A stretch of DNA of 64,000 bases from Sediminibacterium sp. KACHI17 (GCF_040362915.1 NZ_AP029612.1:186001-250000), one strand, 5' to 3'. Counted from the first letter of the stretch, positions 1 to 9,896 are shown. The notes: generated by a model not told the origin, from the letters alone. Program-made: numbers and translations.

Positions 1-356
1 TATTAGGTGCTATGGAGGTAAGTGAGAAAGGAGATATCGCCAACTGGAAAATACCTGGTAAGATGGTGAAAGGAATGGGTGGAGCGATGGATCTTGTAGC
101 AAGTGCCAGAAATATCATTGTAGCCATGATGCATACCAACCCTAAAGGAGAAAGTAAGTTGTTACCGGCTTGCACACTTCCTTTGACAGGTGTTGGATGC
201 GTTAAAAAAGTTGTTACAGAACTCGCAGTATTGGACATCACGGATCAAGGTTTTGTATTGCTCGAAAGAGCACCCGGTGTTTCGGTAGAAGAGATCATTG
301 CAAAAACTGCAGGAAAACTCATCGTTCCGAATCATGTACCGGAAATGCAATTATAA
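1..356 (+). CDS. scoB: 3-oxoacid CoA-transferase subunit B, 3' part (5' end outside window)
   Basis: This is the C-terminal part of a class I CoA-transferase beta subunit, which moves CoA from succinyl-CoA to a 3-oxoacid such as acetoacetate in ketone-body and short-chain acid use. The frame is open from the first bases, reading [15 protein letters not shown] before [15 protein letters not shown], a signature stretch of the SCOT beta subunit. The ATG at 12 is internal, because the codons before it (LGA) fit the family. About 118 residues of roughly 215-220 are present. The partner scoA is not in the window and would be expected just upstream. Family assignment is secure; substrate preference is inferred. 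Confidence 0.88.
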   Translation, partial: LGAMEVSEKGDIANWKIPGKMVKGMGGAMDLVASARNIIVAMMHTNPKGESKLLPACTLPLTGVGCVKKVVTELAVLDITDQGFVLLERAPGVSVEEIIAKTAGKLIVPNHVPEMQL

Positions 357-433
357 ATAAAGCATCACTGCAACTTTTTTCAAAGAATCTTGTTTAGTTA
401 ACTATCTAATCATCATCAATAAAAATTCAACGT

Positions 434-907
434 ATGAGTATTCAGGCTGGTGCAGTAGCACCTCAGTTCTCTCTTTTTGATACCGATAAAAACAAAGTAT
501 CACTAGCTGATCAAAAAGGAAAAAATGTAGTAGTACTGTTTTTCCCATTGGCATTTACCGGTGTGTGTACAACCGAACTTTGTAATGTAAGGGATAATAT
601 CTCTTTGTATAATAATGCCAATGCTGTTGTATTTGGCGTATCTGTTGATTCATTATTCTCTCTGGGTAAATTCCGTGAAGAGCAAAAATTGAATTTTCAA
701 TTGTTGAGTGATTTCAATAAAGAAGCAGCTAGTGCTTATGGCGTTCTGTACGAAACTTTCCCTGCTTTTGAAATGCAAGGTGTAAGCAAGCGCGCAGCAT
801 TTGTGATCGATAAAGAAGGTGTGGTTCGTTATGCAGAAGTATGTCCGACTCCGGGTGACCTCCCTAACTTTGAAGCCATCCAACAAACGCTCAATAGTCT
901 GAATTAA
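434..907 (+). CDS. Peroxiredoxin (AhpC/TSA family)
   Basis: A 157-residue thiol peroxidase that would reduce hydrogen peroxide and organic hydroperoxides in the cytoplasm. The thioredoxin-fold signature is clear: FPLAFTGVCTTELC carries the peroxidatic cysteine in the PxxxTxxC context, with a second cysteine four residues later and a third near the C-terminus in EVCPTPGDLP. There is no signal peptide. The start ATG at 434 gives the usual N-terminus (MSIQAGAVAPQFSLFD). It stands 77 bp after scoB and is followed by a hairpin, so it is probably a single-gene unit. Whether it works as a 1-Cys (AhpE-like) or atypical 2-Cys enzyme cannot be decided from sequence alone. Confidence 0.9.
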   Translation: MSIQAGAVAPQFSLFDTDKNKVSLADQKGKNVVVLFFPLAFTGVCTTELCNVRDNISLYNNANAVVFGVSVDSLFSLGKFREEQKLNFQLLSDFNKEAASAYGVLYETFPAFEMQGVSKRAAFVIDKEGVVRYAEVCPTPGDLPNFEAIQQTLNSLN

Positions 908-928
908 GATATTCTGACCCTAAGATGA

Positions 929-979
929 GTCCGCTGTCGATGCAGTTTAGCTTAAAAAAGCTGCTTCCAGACAGCGGAT
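929..979 (+). terminator. Hairpin after the peroxiredoxin gene
   Basis: A 9-bp outer stem pairs TCCGCTGTC (930-938) with GACAGCGGA (970-978), and an inner stem AGCTT/AAGCT closes the loop. It starts 22 bases after the stop codon. A short T-containing run follows, but it is not a strong U-tract, so it may be a terminator or an mRNA-stabilising hairpin. Confidence 0.5.
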
Positions 980-1057
980 TTGTCATTTATGGGGTCATTT
1001 TAACAGTGCTTTTTGTAAAAATGAGCTTCATTGACTAATTTAGAGTAATATTAACCT

Positions 1058-1423
1058 ATGGGAAATCGTTACACAATCATCTTACTGATTTGTATGATTC
1101 TCGGAAGCAGCTTTGCTCCCGACCCAATTCCCTTTACAAAAAATACAGAAATAACGTTTGGTGAGACCTCCTCAAAAGTCACCCGTTATTATCCCAACCC
1201 GGCTACTACAGTCATTAATTTTGAGTTTGATAAAACTGTTGATAAGACCTATACACTACTGATCACGAATTTTTTGGGTAAGCGCATGACAGAAGTAAGG
1301 ATCAATGAGTCAAAGATCACCATATCACTTGACGATCAGTATTATCGTGGCTTATACATCTATCAATTAAGAGATCAAAGCAATCGCATCGTGGAATCCG
1401 GAAGGTTTCAGGTAGTCAAATAA
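1058..1423 (+). CDS. Small secreted protein consisting mainly of a T9SS type A sorting domain
   Basis: A 121-residue protein with an N-terminal hydrophobic signal segment (residues about 5-20). From residue about 44 to the end it is a Por secretion-system C-terminal sorting domain: YYPNPATTVINFEF, then the beta-strand pattern ending GLYIYQLRD and GRFQVVK. Only about 20 residues lie between signal and tail, so almost no cargo is present. Such tails normally direct outer-membrane translocation and surface attachment of a much larger protein. This one could be a stand-alone surface module, a decayed T9SS substrate or a small structural protein. No partner domain is visible upstream in any frame. 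Confidence 0.75.
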   Translation: MGNRYTIILLICMILGSSFAPDPIPFTKNTEITFGETSSKVTRYYPNPATTVINFEFDKTVDKTYTLLITNFLGKRMTEVRINESKITISLDDQYYRGLYIYQLRDQSNRIVESGRFQVVK

Positions 1424-1468
1424 GCTGTTGTTGGGGCATTCCTCTTTTTATTTTTCTTATATTTAATC

Positions 1469-1490
1469 TAACCTTCGGGTTATTTTTTTT
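1469..1490 (+). terminator. Short UUCG-loop hairpin with T-tract
   Basis: TAACC (1469-1473), a TTCG tetraloop and GGTTA (1478-1482) are followed by eight T residues. It lies 45 bp after the T9SS-tail gene and 18 bp before the next start, so it would end the upstream transcript. The stem is only 5 bp. Confidence 0.55.
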
Positions 1491-1507
1491 ATCAATACCA
1501 AAGCCAT

Positions 1508-4500
1508 ATGAAACTGCTTATCCGTAGCTTATCGCTATTGTTTATTTCTTTTCTTTTCACGACAGTCTCTGCTCAAAACAAGACTGCAGGAGTTGAGTGG
1601 AATGCAGGAACATTTTCCAGTCTGAAATTCAGATCGATCGGTCCTGCAGTAACTTCTGGTCGTATCGCAGATTTTGCGGTTAACCCTGCTAATACTAGTG
1701 AGTACTATGTAGCCACCGCGGCAGGAGGTGTTTGGAAAACAACCAATCATGGTGTTACATTCCAACCAGTATTTGATGCGCAGGGCTCTTATTCGATAGG
1801 TTGCGTCACCATCGATCCTAATAATAGTAATGTTGTGTGGGTTGGTTCAGGAGAGAACAATAACCAACGATCTGTTTCTTATGGTGATGGTGTCTATAAG
1901 TCGGAAGATGGTGGTAAGACTTGGAAGAATATGGGTTTAAAAAACTCCGAGCATATTGCTGAGATCATTGTAGATCCTACCAACTCTAATATAATTTATG
2001 TAGCCGCTTATGGTCCTGTTTGGAGTGAAGGAGGTGAGAGAGGTGTATATAAATCTACTGATGGTGGACAAACATGGAATGTTGTAAAATCAATCAGTGC
2101 GTATACCGGTTGTAATGATCTGGTGATGGATCCACGTAACCCCAATGTCTTGTATGCTTCTTTTCATCAGCGCATGAGAAAGGTATTTACTTATATCGGT
2201 GGTGGTCCTGAGTCTGCATTGTATAAAACAACAGATGGTGGCACAACTTGGAAAAAAGTAGAAGGTGGTTTCCCGGGAGGTGAATTGGGAAGAATCGGGT
2301 TAGCGATCAGTCCGGTAAACCCAGATGTGTTGTATACCGTTATAGAGGCAAAGGATAATAAAGCAGGAATTTATTTATCAAAAGATAAAGGAGTGAGTTG
2401 GGAAAAAAGAAGTGGTTATGCTACCTCAGGTAACTACTATCAGGAGATTGTTTGCGATCCTGTTGATGTGAATCGCATTTTCATTACGGATGTATATTAT
2501 AAAGTGAGTGATGATGCTGGTAAGTCTGTATACAATCTTGGTGAGATCAATAAACATATCGATAATCACGCCATTTGGATCGATCCAAATGACACCGATC
2601 ATTTAATGGTAGGTTGTGATGGCGGAATTTATGAAACATGGGATTTTGCCAGAAGTTGGGATTTTAAATCCAACTTACCGGTAACGCAGTTTTATAAAGT
2701 AGCTACGGATAATGCGTATCCATTTTATAGCGTACATGGTGGCACGCAAGATAACCTGAGCTTAGGCGGTCCTAGTCGTACCACATCTGCAAATGGTATT
2801 GTAAATGCAGATTGGTATATCACTTCTATCGGTGATGGTTTTGAAACACAGGTAGATCAATCCAATCCTGATATCATCTATGCACAAAGCCAATATGGAG
2901 GCATTGTTCGTTTTGATCGAAAGAGTGGTGAATATCTGTCCATCAAACCTTCTGAAGGTGAAAATGAGCCAGCCTATCGTTGGAACTGGGATGCGCCATT
3001 GCTGATCAGTCAGCATGATAATGCCAGATTATATTTTGGTGCCAATAAATTATTCAGAACAGATGACAGAGGGAATAGCTGGAAAGTGATCAGTCCTGAT
3101 CTTACACGACAGGTGGATAGGAATAAATTTGAAGTGATGGGTAAAGTATGGTCAGTAGATGCTATCGCAAAAAATGGTAGTACAGATATATTCGGACAAC
3201 TTACCAGTATTGCGGAATCAAAATTAAATCCGGATATGATCTGGGTAGGTACAGATGATGGTCTGATTCAACTGACCATCGATGGAGGAAAGAACTGGAC
3301 AAAATTTGATAATCTTCCAGGTGTGCCATCTATGAGTTATGTTCATCAGGTTATTGCTTCATTACACGATGTGAACACGGCTTATATATGTTTTAATCAG
3401 CATCGTAATGGTGATTTCAAGCCTTATGTTCTAAAGACAACAGATGCAGGTAAAACATGGAAACCCATTCATTCCAATTTGCCACAACGTGGAAGTGTAT
3501 ATACCATTGCTGAGGATCATATAGATCGTGATCTGTTATTTGTTGGTACTGAATTCGGTGTATTTTTTTCAAATAATGGTGGACAGGAATGGATAGCCTT
3601 GAAGGGTGGTTTACCGGTAGCAGCGGTACGTGATATGGAAATTCAGCGTAGAGAAAACGATCTGGTAATTGCAACATTTGGCCGCGGATTTTACATTCTG
3701 GATGATTACAGCGTTCTACGAAATTTTAAAAAAGAAACACTCAATAAAGATGCTGTGATCTTTCCTGTGAAAGAGAGTTTGATGTTCATTGAAAGGTATC
3801 CATTAGGCTTGCGTGATAAGGGGCATTTAGGCAGCAGCTATTTTAGTACGCCTAATCCGCCGGTAGGTGCAGTGTTTACTTACTATATCAAAGATGACAG
3901 CAAAAAACTACGTGACCTTCGATTGGAACAAGAGAAAGCAAAAGGAGAAAAAGGTGAGAAAGTTTATTATCCTTCTTTGGATAGTTTACGCATGGAAGAT
4001 AACCAGCCTGATCCATATTTGTTATTCACGATCCGGGATAAAGCAGGAGAGGTGGTTCGTCATTTAAAAGCGCCAGCGAAGAAAGGCTTACAAACTATTG
4101 TCTGGGATTTCCGATACGCAACACCTGCTCCTGTATTAGGTAGAGTGACACTTGCTCCGGATCAATTATTTGGTGGCGAAGAGAAAGGACATCTGGCAAT
4201 GCCGGGTGAATATACTGTTTCATTATCTAGATATGCAGATGGTAAACTCACAGAGCTTGCGGGTCCGGTAACCTTTAGCTGCAAATTGTTACAGCAAAGT
4301 AGTTTACCTGTAAATATGGAAGAGAATGTAAAATTCTATAAGCAGGTATCTGCATTGAGAAAAGCAGCAAGTGCAACTACAGATCTTTATGGAAACATGC
4401 GCAGTCGATTGAACAATATCAATGCTGCTACACAAGATATGCTTGCAGCACCCAAATCGATATTGGAAAAATCTTATGCATTGATGCAGGAGTTAAATGC

Positions 4501-4777
4501 AATCGGTATACAACTCAACGGTGATCAATCACGTGCGAGAAGAGAATTTGAAACAGCTCCATCTGTTACTGGTAGAATTGGAGATGTAGAGGGTGGTGTA
4601 TGGAATTCTACTTCTGCAATTACGGAAACACATAAAAACGATTATGCAATTGCTTCTAAAGGGTTGACAGCGATTATCGCAGCGATGCGCAAGCTGGATA
4701 CTGCGATCACGGCATTGGAAAAAGAATTGGATATCAATAAAGCGCCGTATACACCGGGTAGATGGCCTGAGTGGTAA
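1508..4777 (+). CDS. Secreted VPS10/sortilin-like BNR-repeat beta-propeller protein
   Basis: A 1089-residue exported protein. Residues 1-22 form a signal peptide ending TVSAQ. Residues about 35-740 contain many Asp-box/BNR motifs of the S-x-D-x-G-x-T-W type, for example KSEDGGKTW, KSTDGGQTW, KTTDGGTTW and KTTDAGKTW, the pattern of sortilin-type and xyloglucanase-type propellers. The last 350 residues are not propeller-like and include a helical stretch near the C-terminus. No T9SS tail is visible at the end (PGRWPEW). Annotators usually call this family 'glycosyl hydrolase', but no catalytic residues can be assigned here, so the enzymatic role is unproven. It stands alone between two terminators. 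Confidence 0.82.
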   Translation: MKLLIRSLSLLFISFLFTTVSAQNKTAGVEWNAGTFSSLKFRSIGPAVTSGRIADFAVNPANTSEYYVATAAGGVWKTTNHGVTFQPVFDAQGSYSIGCVTIDPNNSNVVWVGSGENNNQRSVSYGDGVYKSEDGGKTWKNMGLKNSEHIAEIIVDPTNSNIIYVAAYGPVWSEGGERGVYKSTDGGQTWNVVKSISAYTGCNDLVMDPRNPNVLYASFHQRMRKVFTYIGGGPESALYKTTDGGTTWKKVEGGFPGGELGRIGLAISPVNPDVLYTVIEAKDNKAGIYLSKDKGVSWEKRSGYATSGNYYQEIVCDPVDVNRIFITDVYYKVSDDAGKSVYNLGEINKHIDNHAIWIDPNDTDHLMVGCDGGIYETWDFARSWDFKSNLPVTQFYKVATDNAYPFYSVHGGTQDNLSLGGPSRTTSANGIVNADWYITSIGDGFETQVDQSNPDIIYAQSQYGGIVRFDRKSGEYLSIKPSEGENEPAYRWNWDAPLLISQHDNARLYFGANKLFRTDDRGNSWKVISPDLTRQVDRNKFEVMGKVWSVDAIAKNGSTDIFGQLTSIAESKLNPDMIWVGTDDGLIQLTIDGGKNWTKFDNLPGVPSMSYVHQVIASLHDVNTAYICFNQHRNGDFKPYVLKTTDAGKTWKPIHSNLPQRGSVYTIAEDHIDRDLLFVGTEFGVFFSNNGGQEWIALKGGLPVAAVRDMEIQRRENDLVIATFGRGFYILDDYSVLRNFKKETLNKDAVIFPVKESLMFIERYPLGLRDKGHLGSSYFSTPNPPVGAVFTYYIKDDSKKLRDLRLEQEKAKGEKGEKVYYPSLDSLRMEDNQPDPYLLFTIRDKAGEVVRHLKAPAKKGLQTIVWDFRYATPAPVLGRVTLAPDQLFGGEEKGHLAMPGEYTVSLSRYADGKLTELAGPVTFSCKLLQQSSLPVNMEENVKFYKQVSALRKAASATTDLYGNMRSRLNNINAATQDMLAAPKSILEKSYALMQELNAIGIQLNGDQSRARREFETAPSVTGRIGDVEGGVWNSTSAITETHKNDYAIASKGLTAIIAAMRKLDTAITALEKELDINKAPYTPGRWPEW

Positions 4778-4792
4778 GGAGGAAGTGAAAAT

Positions 4793-4846
4793 AAAAAGTG
4801 TGTGGAACTCTGTGGCTAATTTGCCATAGCGCTTCACACACTTTTT
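4793..4846. terminator. Bidirectional terminator between the BNR gene and rlmI
   Basis: AGTGTGTG (4797-4804) pairs with CACACACT (4835-4842). Flanking A and T runs extend the stem to 12 bp, and TGGC/GCCA pairs inside the loop. A T-tract follows on the plus strand and the A-run gives one on the minus strand. It lies 16 bp after the BNR gene and 42 bp beyond the rlmI stop, serving both convergent genes. Confidence 0.8.
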
Positions 4847-4870
4847 TTATCACTCCTACATCAGAAATTA

Positions 4871-4900
4871 GACATCTGCTATCTGTTCTATCTATCTGTT
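4871..4900. repeat. Heptamer-word array, TCTG family, over the 3' end of rlmI
   Basis: The motif ATCTG recurs with roughly 7-bp spacing (ATCTGCT, ATCTGTT, then TATCTATCTG). It is the same word seen at 33779-33870 and 47381-47420. Here it overlaps the last codons of rlmI (VTDR-stop), and dyad symmetry is weak. Confidence 0.4.
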
Positions 4901-6063
4901 ACTTCTACGATCAAAAATTTCAAATAATTAGTGTTCTCCATTCCCCATATAATAGGGTGGTCGCTGGCCTGAGCCTGAAAAGTTACTTGTCTGATCTTTT
5001 TACGCGCATCTTTTGCAGCCATTTCGATGGTTTGTAAAAACAGATCCGGTTGAACAAGGTTAGTACAACTGGAAGTCACCAGAAAACCTCCGTTGCGAAT
5101 TAATTTCATGCCTCTCAGATTGATCTCTTTATATCCCGTGATCGCTTTTTGAATATTTTCTCTGCTCTTTGTAAATGCAGGCGGATCAAGCATAACCACA
5201 TCGTATTGTCTGCCATCTTTACCCCATTGTTTTAACACATCAAAAGCATTCATCGCTTCAAACTTGCATATTTTATCGAGCCCATTCAGAGCCGCATTTC
5301 TGTTGGCTTGTGCAACTGCATTCTCAGATATATCCAATCCTAAAACAGATTTAGCGCCATAGTGTGCAGCATGTATTTCGAATGTTCCGGTATAAGTGAA
5401 AGCGCCTAATACTTCTGCATCTTTTACAATATGCTGAATAGCTCTTCTGTTATCTTGTTGATCTAAAAAATATCCTGTTTTCTGACCGTTTTCAATATCA
5501 ACATGAAATTTCAATCCATTTTCATGGATGATGATATTGGTATTAAAAGGAGCAGATAAAAATCCTTTTTGCTGTGGCAATCCTTCGAGCTCACGAACCG
5601 GAACGTCATTTCTTTCATAGATGCCTTTAGGAGAGAAGATAGATTCCAATGCTTTTACAATCGCAGGCTTCCATTTATCCATACCAAAAGCCAGGGTTTG
5701 CAGAACAAAATAGTCATTGAATTTATCAATGATGAGTGCTGGCATTTGATCGGCTTCTCCAAAGATCAATCTACAATTCTCCGTATAACCGATCTTTTGT
5801 CTGTATTGCCATGCACCGGCAATACGATCATGAAAAAACTGCTCATTGATCTCTTCCTGTTTGCGGGTGAGGAGTCTCACCATGATCTGCGACTTTGGGT
5901 TTACATATCCCCGGCCTGCTAATTTCCCATCGGCATAATATACATCTACAATATCTCCGGCTTCAACGGGACCGGTTACTCTGTCCACCTCGTTTCCAAA
6001 TATCCAGGGATGCCCATTGGCAATACGCTGAGCGATTTTTTTTCTGAGATATACTTTCGTCAT
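4888..6063 (-). CDS. rlmI: 23S rRNA (cytosine-C5)-methyltransferase, RlmI type
   Basis: A 391-residue class I SAM-dependent rRNA methyltransferase. An N-terminal PUA domain (about 1-75; KIAQRIANGHPWIFGNEVDRV) precedes an EEHEE-like linker and a Rossmann methyltransferase domain. Motifs seen include TGYFLDQQDNR, FTYTGTFEIHAAHYGA (SAM-binding loop, where the family often has NCF), VVMLDPPAFTKS (catalytic DPPxF) and TSSCTNLV with the catalytic-type cysteine. RlmI makes m5C1962 in E. coli 23S rRNA. I place the start at the ATG at 6063 rather than 6084 because MTKVYLRKK matches the family N-terminus. The 3' end faces the BNR gene across a terminator. Confidence 0.87.
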   Translation of the reverse strand: MTKVYLRKKIAQRIANGHPWIFGNEVDRVTGPVEAGDIVDVYYADGKLAGRGYVNPKSQIMVRLLTRKQEEINEQFFHDRIAGAWQYRQKIGYTENCRLIFGEADQMPALIIDKFNDYFVLQTLAFGMDKWKPAIVKALESIFSPKGIYERNDVPVRELEGLPQQKGFLSAPFNTNIIIHENGLKFHVDIENGQKTGYFLDQQDNRRAIQHIVKDAEVLGAFTYTGTFEIHAAHYGAKSVLGLDISENAVAQANRNAALNGLDKICKFEAMNAFDVLKQWGKDGRQYDVVMLDPPAFTKSRENIQKAITGYKEINLRGMKLIRNGGFLVTSSCTNLVQPDLFLQTIEMAAKDARKKIRQVTFQAQASDHPIIWGMENTNYLKFLIVEVTDR

Positions 6064-6243
6064 GCCGCGAAGATAGTCTATCACCCCCCAAGCCCTGTTT
6101 TTTGGCAGCTAAAAACCTGAAAAACAGGCCTGTTGACTGACAGGAAGCCCCGATTCATAGGGTGGACTGTCAATTTTTCCCGTTTCTTTGCATCGGCAAA
6201 ATTTTTGACAGGTTTGTCCCGAAAAGTATTCAATAAATCTATT

Positions 6244-6813
6244 ATGGAAGAGCAGGCAACAACACAGACACAAGCGCAAGAGGAAACACAAGCCAATATT
6301 GATATCAATGCCGATGAGAATGCTGCGGGCACCTCTCATTTGAATGAACCCGTAGCGGAAGAGGATCAATTGGAAAAGCTGCAGGCAGAATTACAGGAGC
6401 AGAAAGATAAGTACCTGCGTTTGATGGCGGAGTTCGACAATTTCAGACGTCGTACTGCAAAAGAGCGCATTGATTTAATTCAAACTGCTGGTAAGGATGT
6501 AATTGTTTCGTTACTGGATGTGTTGGATGATTGTGATCGTGCTGAAAAACAATTGCAAAGCAATGATGATATTGCGGTTCAGAAAGAAGGTATTCAACTG
6601 GTCTTCAATAAACTGCGTTCTAATCTGCAATCAAAAGGCGTTAAAGCCATGGAAAGTATTCATGCAGAGTTTGATGTAGAAAAGCATGAAGCCATTACAG
6701 AAATTCCTGCTCCAAGTGAGGAGTTAAAAGGCAAAGTATTGGATGAAGTCATGAAAGGCTATTATCTCAATGATAAGATCATTCGTTTTGCAAAGGTGGT
6801 GGTAGGGAAATAA
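6244..6813 (+). CDS. grpE: Nucleotide exchange factor GrpE
   Basis: A 189-residue co-chaperone that speeds ADP release from DnaK. The N-terminus (about 1-45) is acidic and Gln-rich; then comes the long coiled coil (LEKLQAELQEQKDKYLRLMA), followed by the family motif EFDNFRRRTAKER and the C-terminal beta domain with HEAITEIPAP and GYYLNDKIIRFAKVVVGK. The ATG at 6244 is preferred over an in-frame ATG at 6133, because the upstream 37 residues have no family counterpart and lie in an inverted-repeat-rich leader. It precedes dnaJ in the same orientation. No CIRCE element is visible upstream. Confidence 0.93.
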   Translation: MEEQATTQTQAQEETQANIDINADENAAGTSHLNEPVAEEDQLEKLQAELQEQKDKYLRLMAEFDNFRRRTAKERIDLIQTAGKDVIVSLLDVLDDCDRAEKQLQSNDDIAVQKEGIQLVFNKLRSNLQSKGVKAMESIHAEFDVEKHEAITEIPAPSEELKGKVLDEVMKGYYLNDKIIRFAKVVVGK

Positions 6814-6817
6814 ACTA

Positions 6818-6907
6818 TGATTTTTTGATTTCTTGATTTTTCGATGCAATCTGGTAGATCAAGAAATACGAATCAAAAAATCAAAGATCAAAAAATCAAA
6901 GATCAAA
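6818..6907. repeat. ATCAAA-word inverted array between grpE and dnaJ
   Basis: The left arm carries GATTTTTT and GATTTCTT units (6819-6841). The right arm (6879-6907) carries ATCAAAA and ATCAAAG units alternating at 7-8 bp spacing, which are complementary to the left arm. The array begins 5 bp after the grpE stop and runs directly into the dnaJ ATG at 6908. The mRNA could form a long A/U hairpin that would terminate, attenuate or limit dnaJ translation. The same word recurs at 23491-23523 and 48722-48782. Confidence 0.7.
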
Positions 6908-8068
6908 ATGGCTAAAAGAGATTTTTACGAAATATTAGGAGTGAGTAAATCGGCATCTGCAGATGAGATCAAAAAAGCTTATCGCAAAGTCGCTATGCAA
7001 TATCATCCTGATCGTAATCCGAATGATAAAGAAGCAGAAGAAAAATTCAAGGAAGCTGCAGAAGCATATGAAGTATTGAGTGATGCGGATAAGAAAGCCA
7101 AGTATGATCGTTATGGACATGCTGCTTTCGGTCCGGGCACTGGTGGTGGCGCCGGTGGGTACAGCAATATGGATGATATCTTCAGCCAGTTTGGAGATAT
7201 TTTCGGTGATGATATGTTCGGTAGTTTCTTTGGAGGTGGCAGAAGAAGTAGTGGTGGCGCCGGAAGAGCTCGTGGACAAAAAGGGAGTAACCTGCGAATC
7301 AAACTGAAACTGAATTTTGAAGAGATCGCAAAAGGAGTTACCAAGAATGTGAAAGTGAAAAAACATGTCTTGTGTAATACCTGTGGCGGTAATGGTGCTA
7401 AAGATAAAAACAGTGTCCAGAATTGTGGCACTTGCGGCGGTAGTGGACAAGTGAGAAGGGTGACAAATACTTTCCTTGGACAAATGCAGACTGTAAGTAC
7501 TTGTCCAACCTGTAATGGAGAAGGTTCTACTGTTACATCCAAATGTGGTAGTTGTAAAGGTGAAGGAAGAGTGTATGGTGAAGAAACCATCAGTATTGAT
7601 ATACCGGCAGGTGTTTCAGAAGGCATGCAACTGAGCATGAGTGGAAAAGGAAATGCAGGAGAGCGTGGTGGTTTTGCCGGGGATCTGATCATCCAAATAG
7701 AAGAAGAAACACATCCTGAGTTACAGCGCGATGGGTTGAATGTTGCTTATGATCTTCACATCTCTTTTTCGGATGCTGTTTTCGGAACACAGGTAGAAGT
7801 ACCTACCATTGACGGAAGAGCAAAGATCAAAATTCCGGCCGGTACACAAAGTGGTAAAATATTCAGACTGAAAGGAAAAGGATTTCCTGAGGTGCAAGGC
7901 TACAATAAAGGAGATCAATTGATCTATGTAAATGTTTGGACACCACAACAAGTAAGTGATGAAGAACGTCAAATGCTGGAAAAGTTGGGAGAAAGTCCAA
8001 ACTTCAAACCACAACCTACCAAAAGCGATAAGAGTTTCTTTGATCGGGTAAAAGAGGCGTTCAGTTAA
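6908..8068 (+). CDS. dnaJ: Chaperone protein DnaJ
   Basis: A 386-residue type I Hsp40 that delivers clients to DnaK and stimulates its ATPase. Domains in order: J domain (residues 1-70, with YHPDRNP carrying the HPD triad), Gly/Phe-rich linker (75-130), zinc region with four CxxCxGxG repeats ([32 protein letters not shown]; about 150-230), and the C-terminal substrate-binding barrels. The ATG at 6908 ([13 protein letters not shown]) is the true start; an in-frame ATG at 6833 lies inside the repeat array. It follows grpE and overlaps the convergent vWA gene by 4 bp. Confidence 0.96.
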   Translation: MAKRDFYEILGVSKSASADEIKKAYRKVAMQYHPDRNPNDKEAEEKFKEAAEAYEVLSDADKKAKYDRYGHAAFGPGTGGGAGGYSNMDDIFSQFGDIFGDDMFGSFFGGGRRSSGGAGRARGQKGSNLRIKLKLNFEEIAKGVTKNVKVKKHVLCNTCGGNGAKDKNSVQNCGTCGGSGQVRRVTNTFLGQMQTVSTCPTCNGEGSTVTSKCGSCKGEGRVYGEETISIDIPAGVSEGMQLSMSGKGNAGERGGFAGDLIIQIEEETHPELQRDGLNVAYDLHISFSDAVFGTQVEVPTIDGRAKIKIPAGTQSGKIFRLKGKGFPEVQGYNKGDQLIYVNVWTPQQVSDEERQMLEKLGESPNFKPQPTKSDKSFFDRVKEAFS

Positions 8069-9825
8069 TCTGATTTTCTTTTTTTCTTTGGTGGATCATA
8101 CAGCCGTATGGCTTTCTCCAATAGTTGTTGAAATTCTTGTTGGAGCATATTATTCGGTGAAACAGCATTTTTGATGAGAAGGGCTACATCTTCCAGCTGA
8201 AATCCATGTGTGAATTTTGATTGACGCAAGATATTGCCAAACATCGCAACTGCAGCGGCAAACCGATAGGTACTATCCGATTGTTCGATCTTTTGTCCGT
8301 GATAGGTAGCCGTAAAACTTTGTTCACGCCGAGTACCACTCGTAGGGTCTTTATAATGTAATGATACTTTTGCTAATGGTTTATTGACAGAGCTGATACT
8401 GTCTTTCGCTGGAATGATTTCTGCAATGGCCATTACCGCATGCCCACTTCCTATTTCTCCACCTTCCAGACTGCTCGTGCTGTCAGCTAATGCAGTTCTT
8501 TTATTATCGAATCCGATAAGGCGATATGCAGCAACTGTTTGCGGATCGAACTGAAGTGTGATCGATGCGTCATTGGCAACAGTGAAAATATTTTTTGTAA
8601 ACTCTGTTACCAATACCTTTTCAGCTTCTCTGATTTGATCAATGTAGGCAAAGTTGCCATTGCCTTTTTTTGATAAGGTTTCCAGTTTGCTGTCTTTATA
8701 ATTACCCATACCCACACCCAAACAGGTCAGATAGATCCCACTCATTTGATAACGGCTGATCAACTCTTCCAATTCTTTTTCAGAAGATTGACCGACATTA
8801 AAATCTCCATCCGTCGCAATGATTACTCGATTGTTCCCTCCTTTAATAAAGTTTTTCTTGGCTGTTTCATAAGCTAACTGAATTGCTCCTGAGCCAGGGG
8901 TATCTCCGCCGGCAGATAAAGAGTCAATGGCTTTTTTGATCAGTTCTTTATGTTGTCCTCCGGTAGGCGCCAACACCATCGCTACTCCACCACCATACGT
9001 TATCACAGAAACGGTATCAACGGATCTGAGATTATTGATGAGTAACCGAAAGGCTGATTGTAATAGCGGTAATCGATTGGGCTTATCCATTGAGCCGGAT
9101 ACGTCTATCAAGAAAACCAGATTGGAAGGAGGTACTTCATGAAGTGGGATGGTAGGTGCTTGCAATTGTAAGAATAGTAACTGATGTTTAGGATTCCACG
9201 GGCAAGTACTATGCTCATACGCATAAGAGAAATGGCTATCAGACTGTATCTTATTGGAGGGAAGTGATAAACTAAAATAGTTCAACATTTCTTCAATACG
9301 TACTGCATCTTGTGGAATCATCATTCCATTGTTTATGAATCTTCTGATATTGCTGTAAGAAGCATTATCAATGTTCAACGAAAATCCTGTTTCGGGAAAT
9401 GTTGAGGTTTTGATGAATTCATTTTCTATGATACTTGTATAGCTTTCACCTGGTCCTACACTATATATTCCCGCGCCTTGTGTTAGATCTTTTACAACAG
9501 AAGCTTTATAGTTCTTGTACAGTTTTGCGGCGCCGGAACTTGATTTCATCTGAATCATTTGAAACTGCCGGCTGTCTGCATATAGACTTAGTGGTTCATA
9601 TCCATCAAAGCTCAAGAGGATACTATCTTTTTCAAAAGGGACAGGAATTCCAAAAGAACCTGTGCTGCCGGAATAAAAAATGAGACCTGGTTTAGTGCTG
9701 AGTTTTATCTTGACACCACTCAATAGCGTGCCTTGCTCATTTCTGATCTCTCCACGTAAATAATATTGACTGAACGTAGATTGACTGACAAGCAATAGCA
9801 GCAATATCCAAATGAATAAGCGCAT
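8065..9825 (-). CDS. Exported von Willebrand factor A-domain protein (YfbK-like)
   Basis: A 586-residue protein with a signal peptide (about 1-20, ending TFSQ). A carboxypeptidase-regulatory-like beta sandwich follows (about 21-95; [20 protein letters not shown]), then a vWA-linked N-terminal domain (about 130-220) and a vWA domain with an intact MIDAS ([14 protein letters not shown], then GGDTPGSGA and ATDGDFNVG). A C-terminal domain of the YfbK/DUF3520 kind completes it. The vWA fold binds divalent metal and protein partners, probably in the periplasm or at the envelope; the partner is unknown. It is the last gene of a minus-strand run (O-methyltransferase, glucosaminidase, hpt), 71 bp after hpt. 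Confidence 0.85.
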   Translation of the reverse strand: MRLFIWILLLLLVSQSTFSQYYLRGEIRNEQGTLLSGVKIKLSTKPGLIFYSGSTGSFGIPVPFEKDSILLSFDGYEPLSLYADSRQFQMIQMKSSSGAAKLYKNYKASVVKDLTQGAGIYSVGPGESYTSIIENEFIKTSTFPETGFSLNIDNASYSNIRRFINNGMMIPQDAVRIEEMLNYFSLSLPSNKIQSDSHFSYAYEHSTCPWNPKHQLLFLQLQAPTIPLHEVPPSNLVFLIDVSGSMDKPNRLPLLQSAFRLLINNLRSVDTVSVITYGGGVAMVLAPTGGQHKELIKKAIDSLSAGGDTPGSGAIQLAYETAKKNFIKGGNNRVIIATDGDFNVGQSSEKELEELISRYQMSGIYLTCLGVGMGNYKDSKLETLSKKGNGNFAYIDQIREAEKVLVTEFTKNIFTVANDASITLQFDPQTVAAYRLIGFDNKRTALADSTSSLEGGEIGSGHAVMAIAEIIPAKDSISSVNKPLAKVSLHYKDPTSGTRREQSFTATYHGQKIEQSDSTYRFAAAVAMFGNILRQSKFTHGFQLEDVALLIKNAVSPNNMLQQEFQQLLEKAIRLYDPPKKKRKSD

Positions 9826-9896
9826 TTGGCTAGGGGTTTACACTACAAGTTAATATAAATGCTGCTGTTGTCTAAACTTAGTCCGTTAAAGCCTTG

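Noticed and set aside
6100..6160. Cluster of CCTG/CAGG inverted repeats upstream of grpE, possibly an operator
   Set aside because: Several short 4-bp pairs overlap without a single clear dyad or known consensus, and there is no CIRCE sequence. It may simply be the rlmI-grpE divergent leader.
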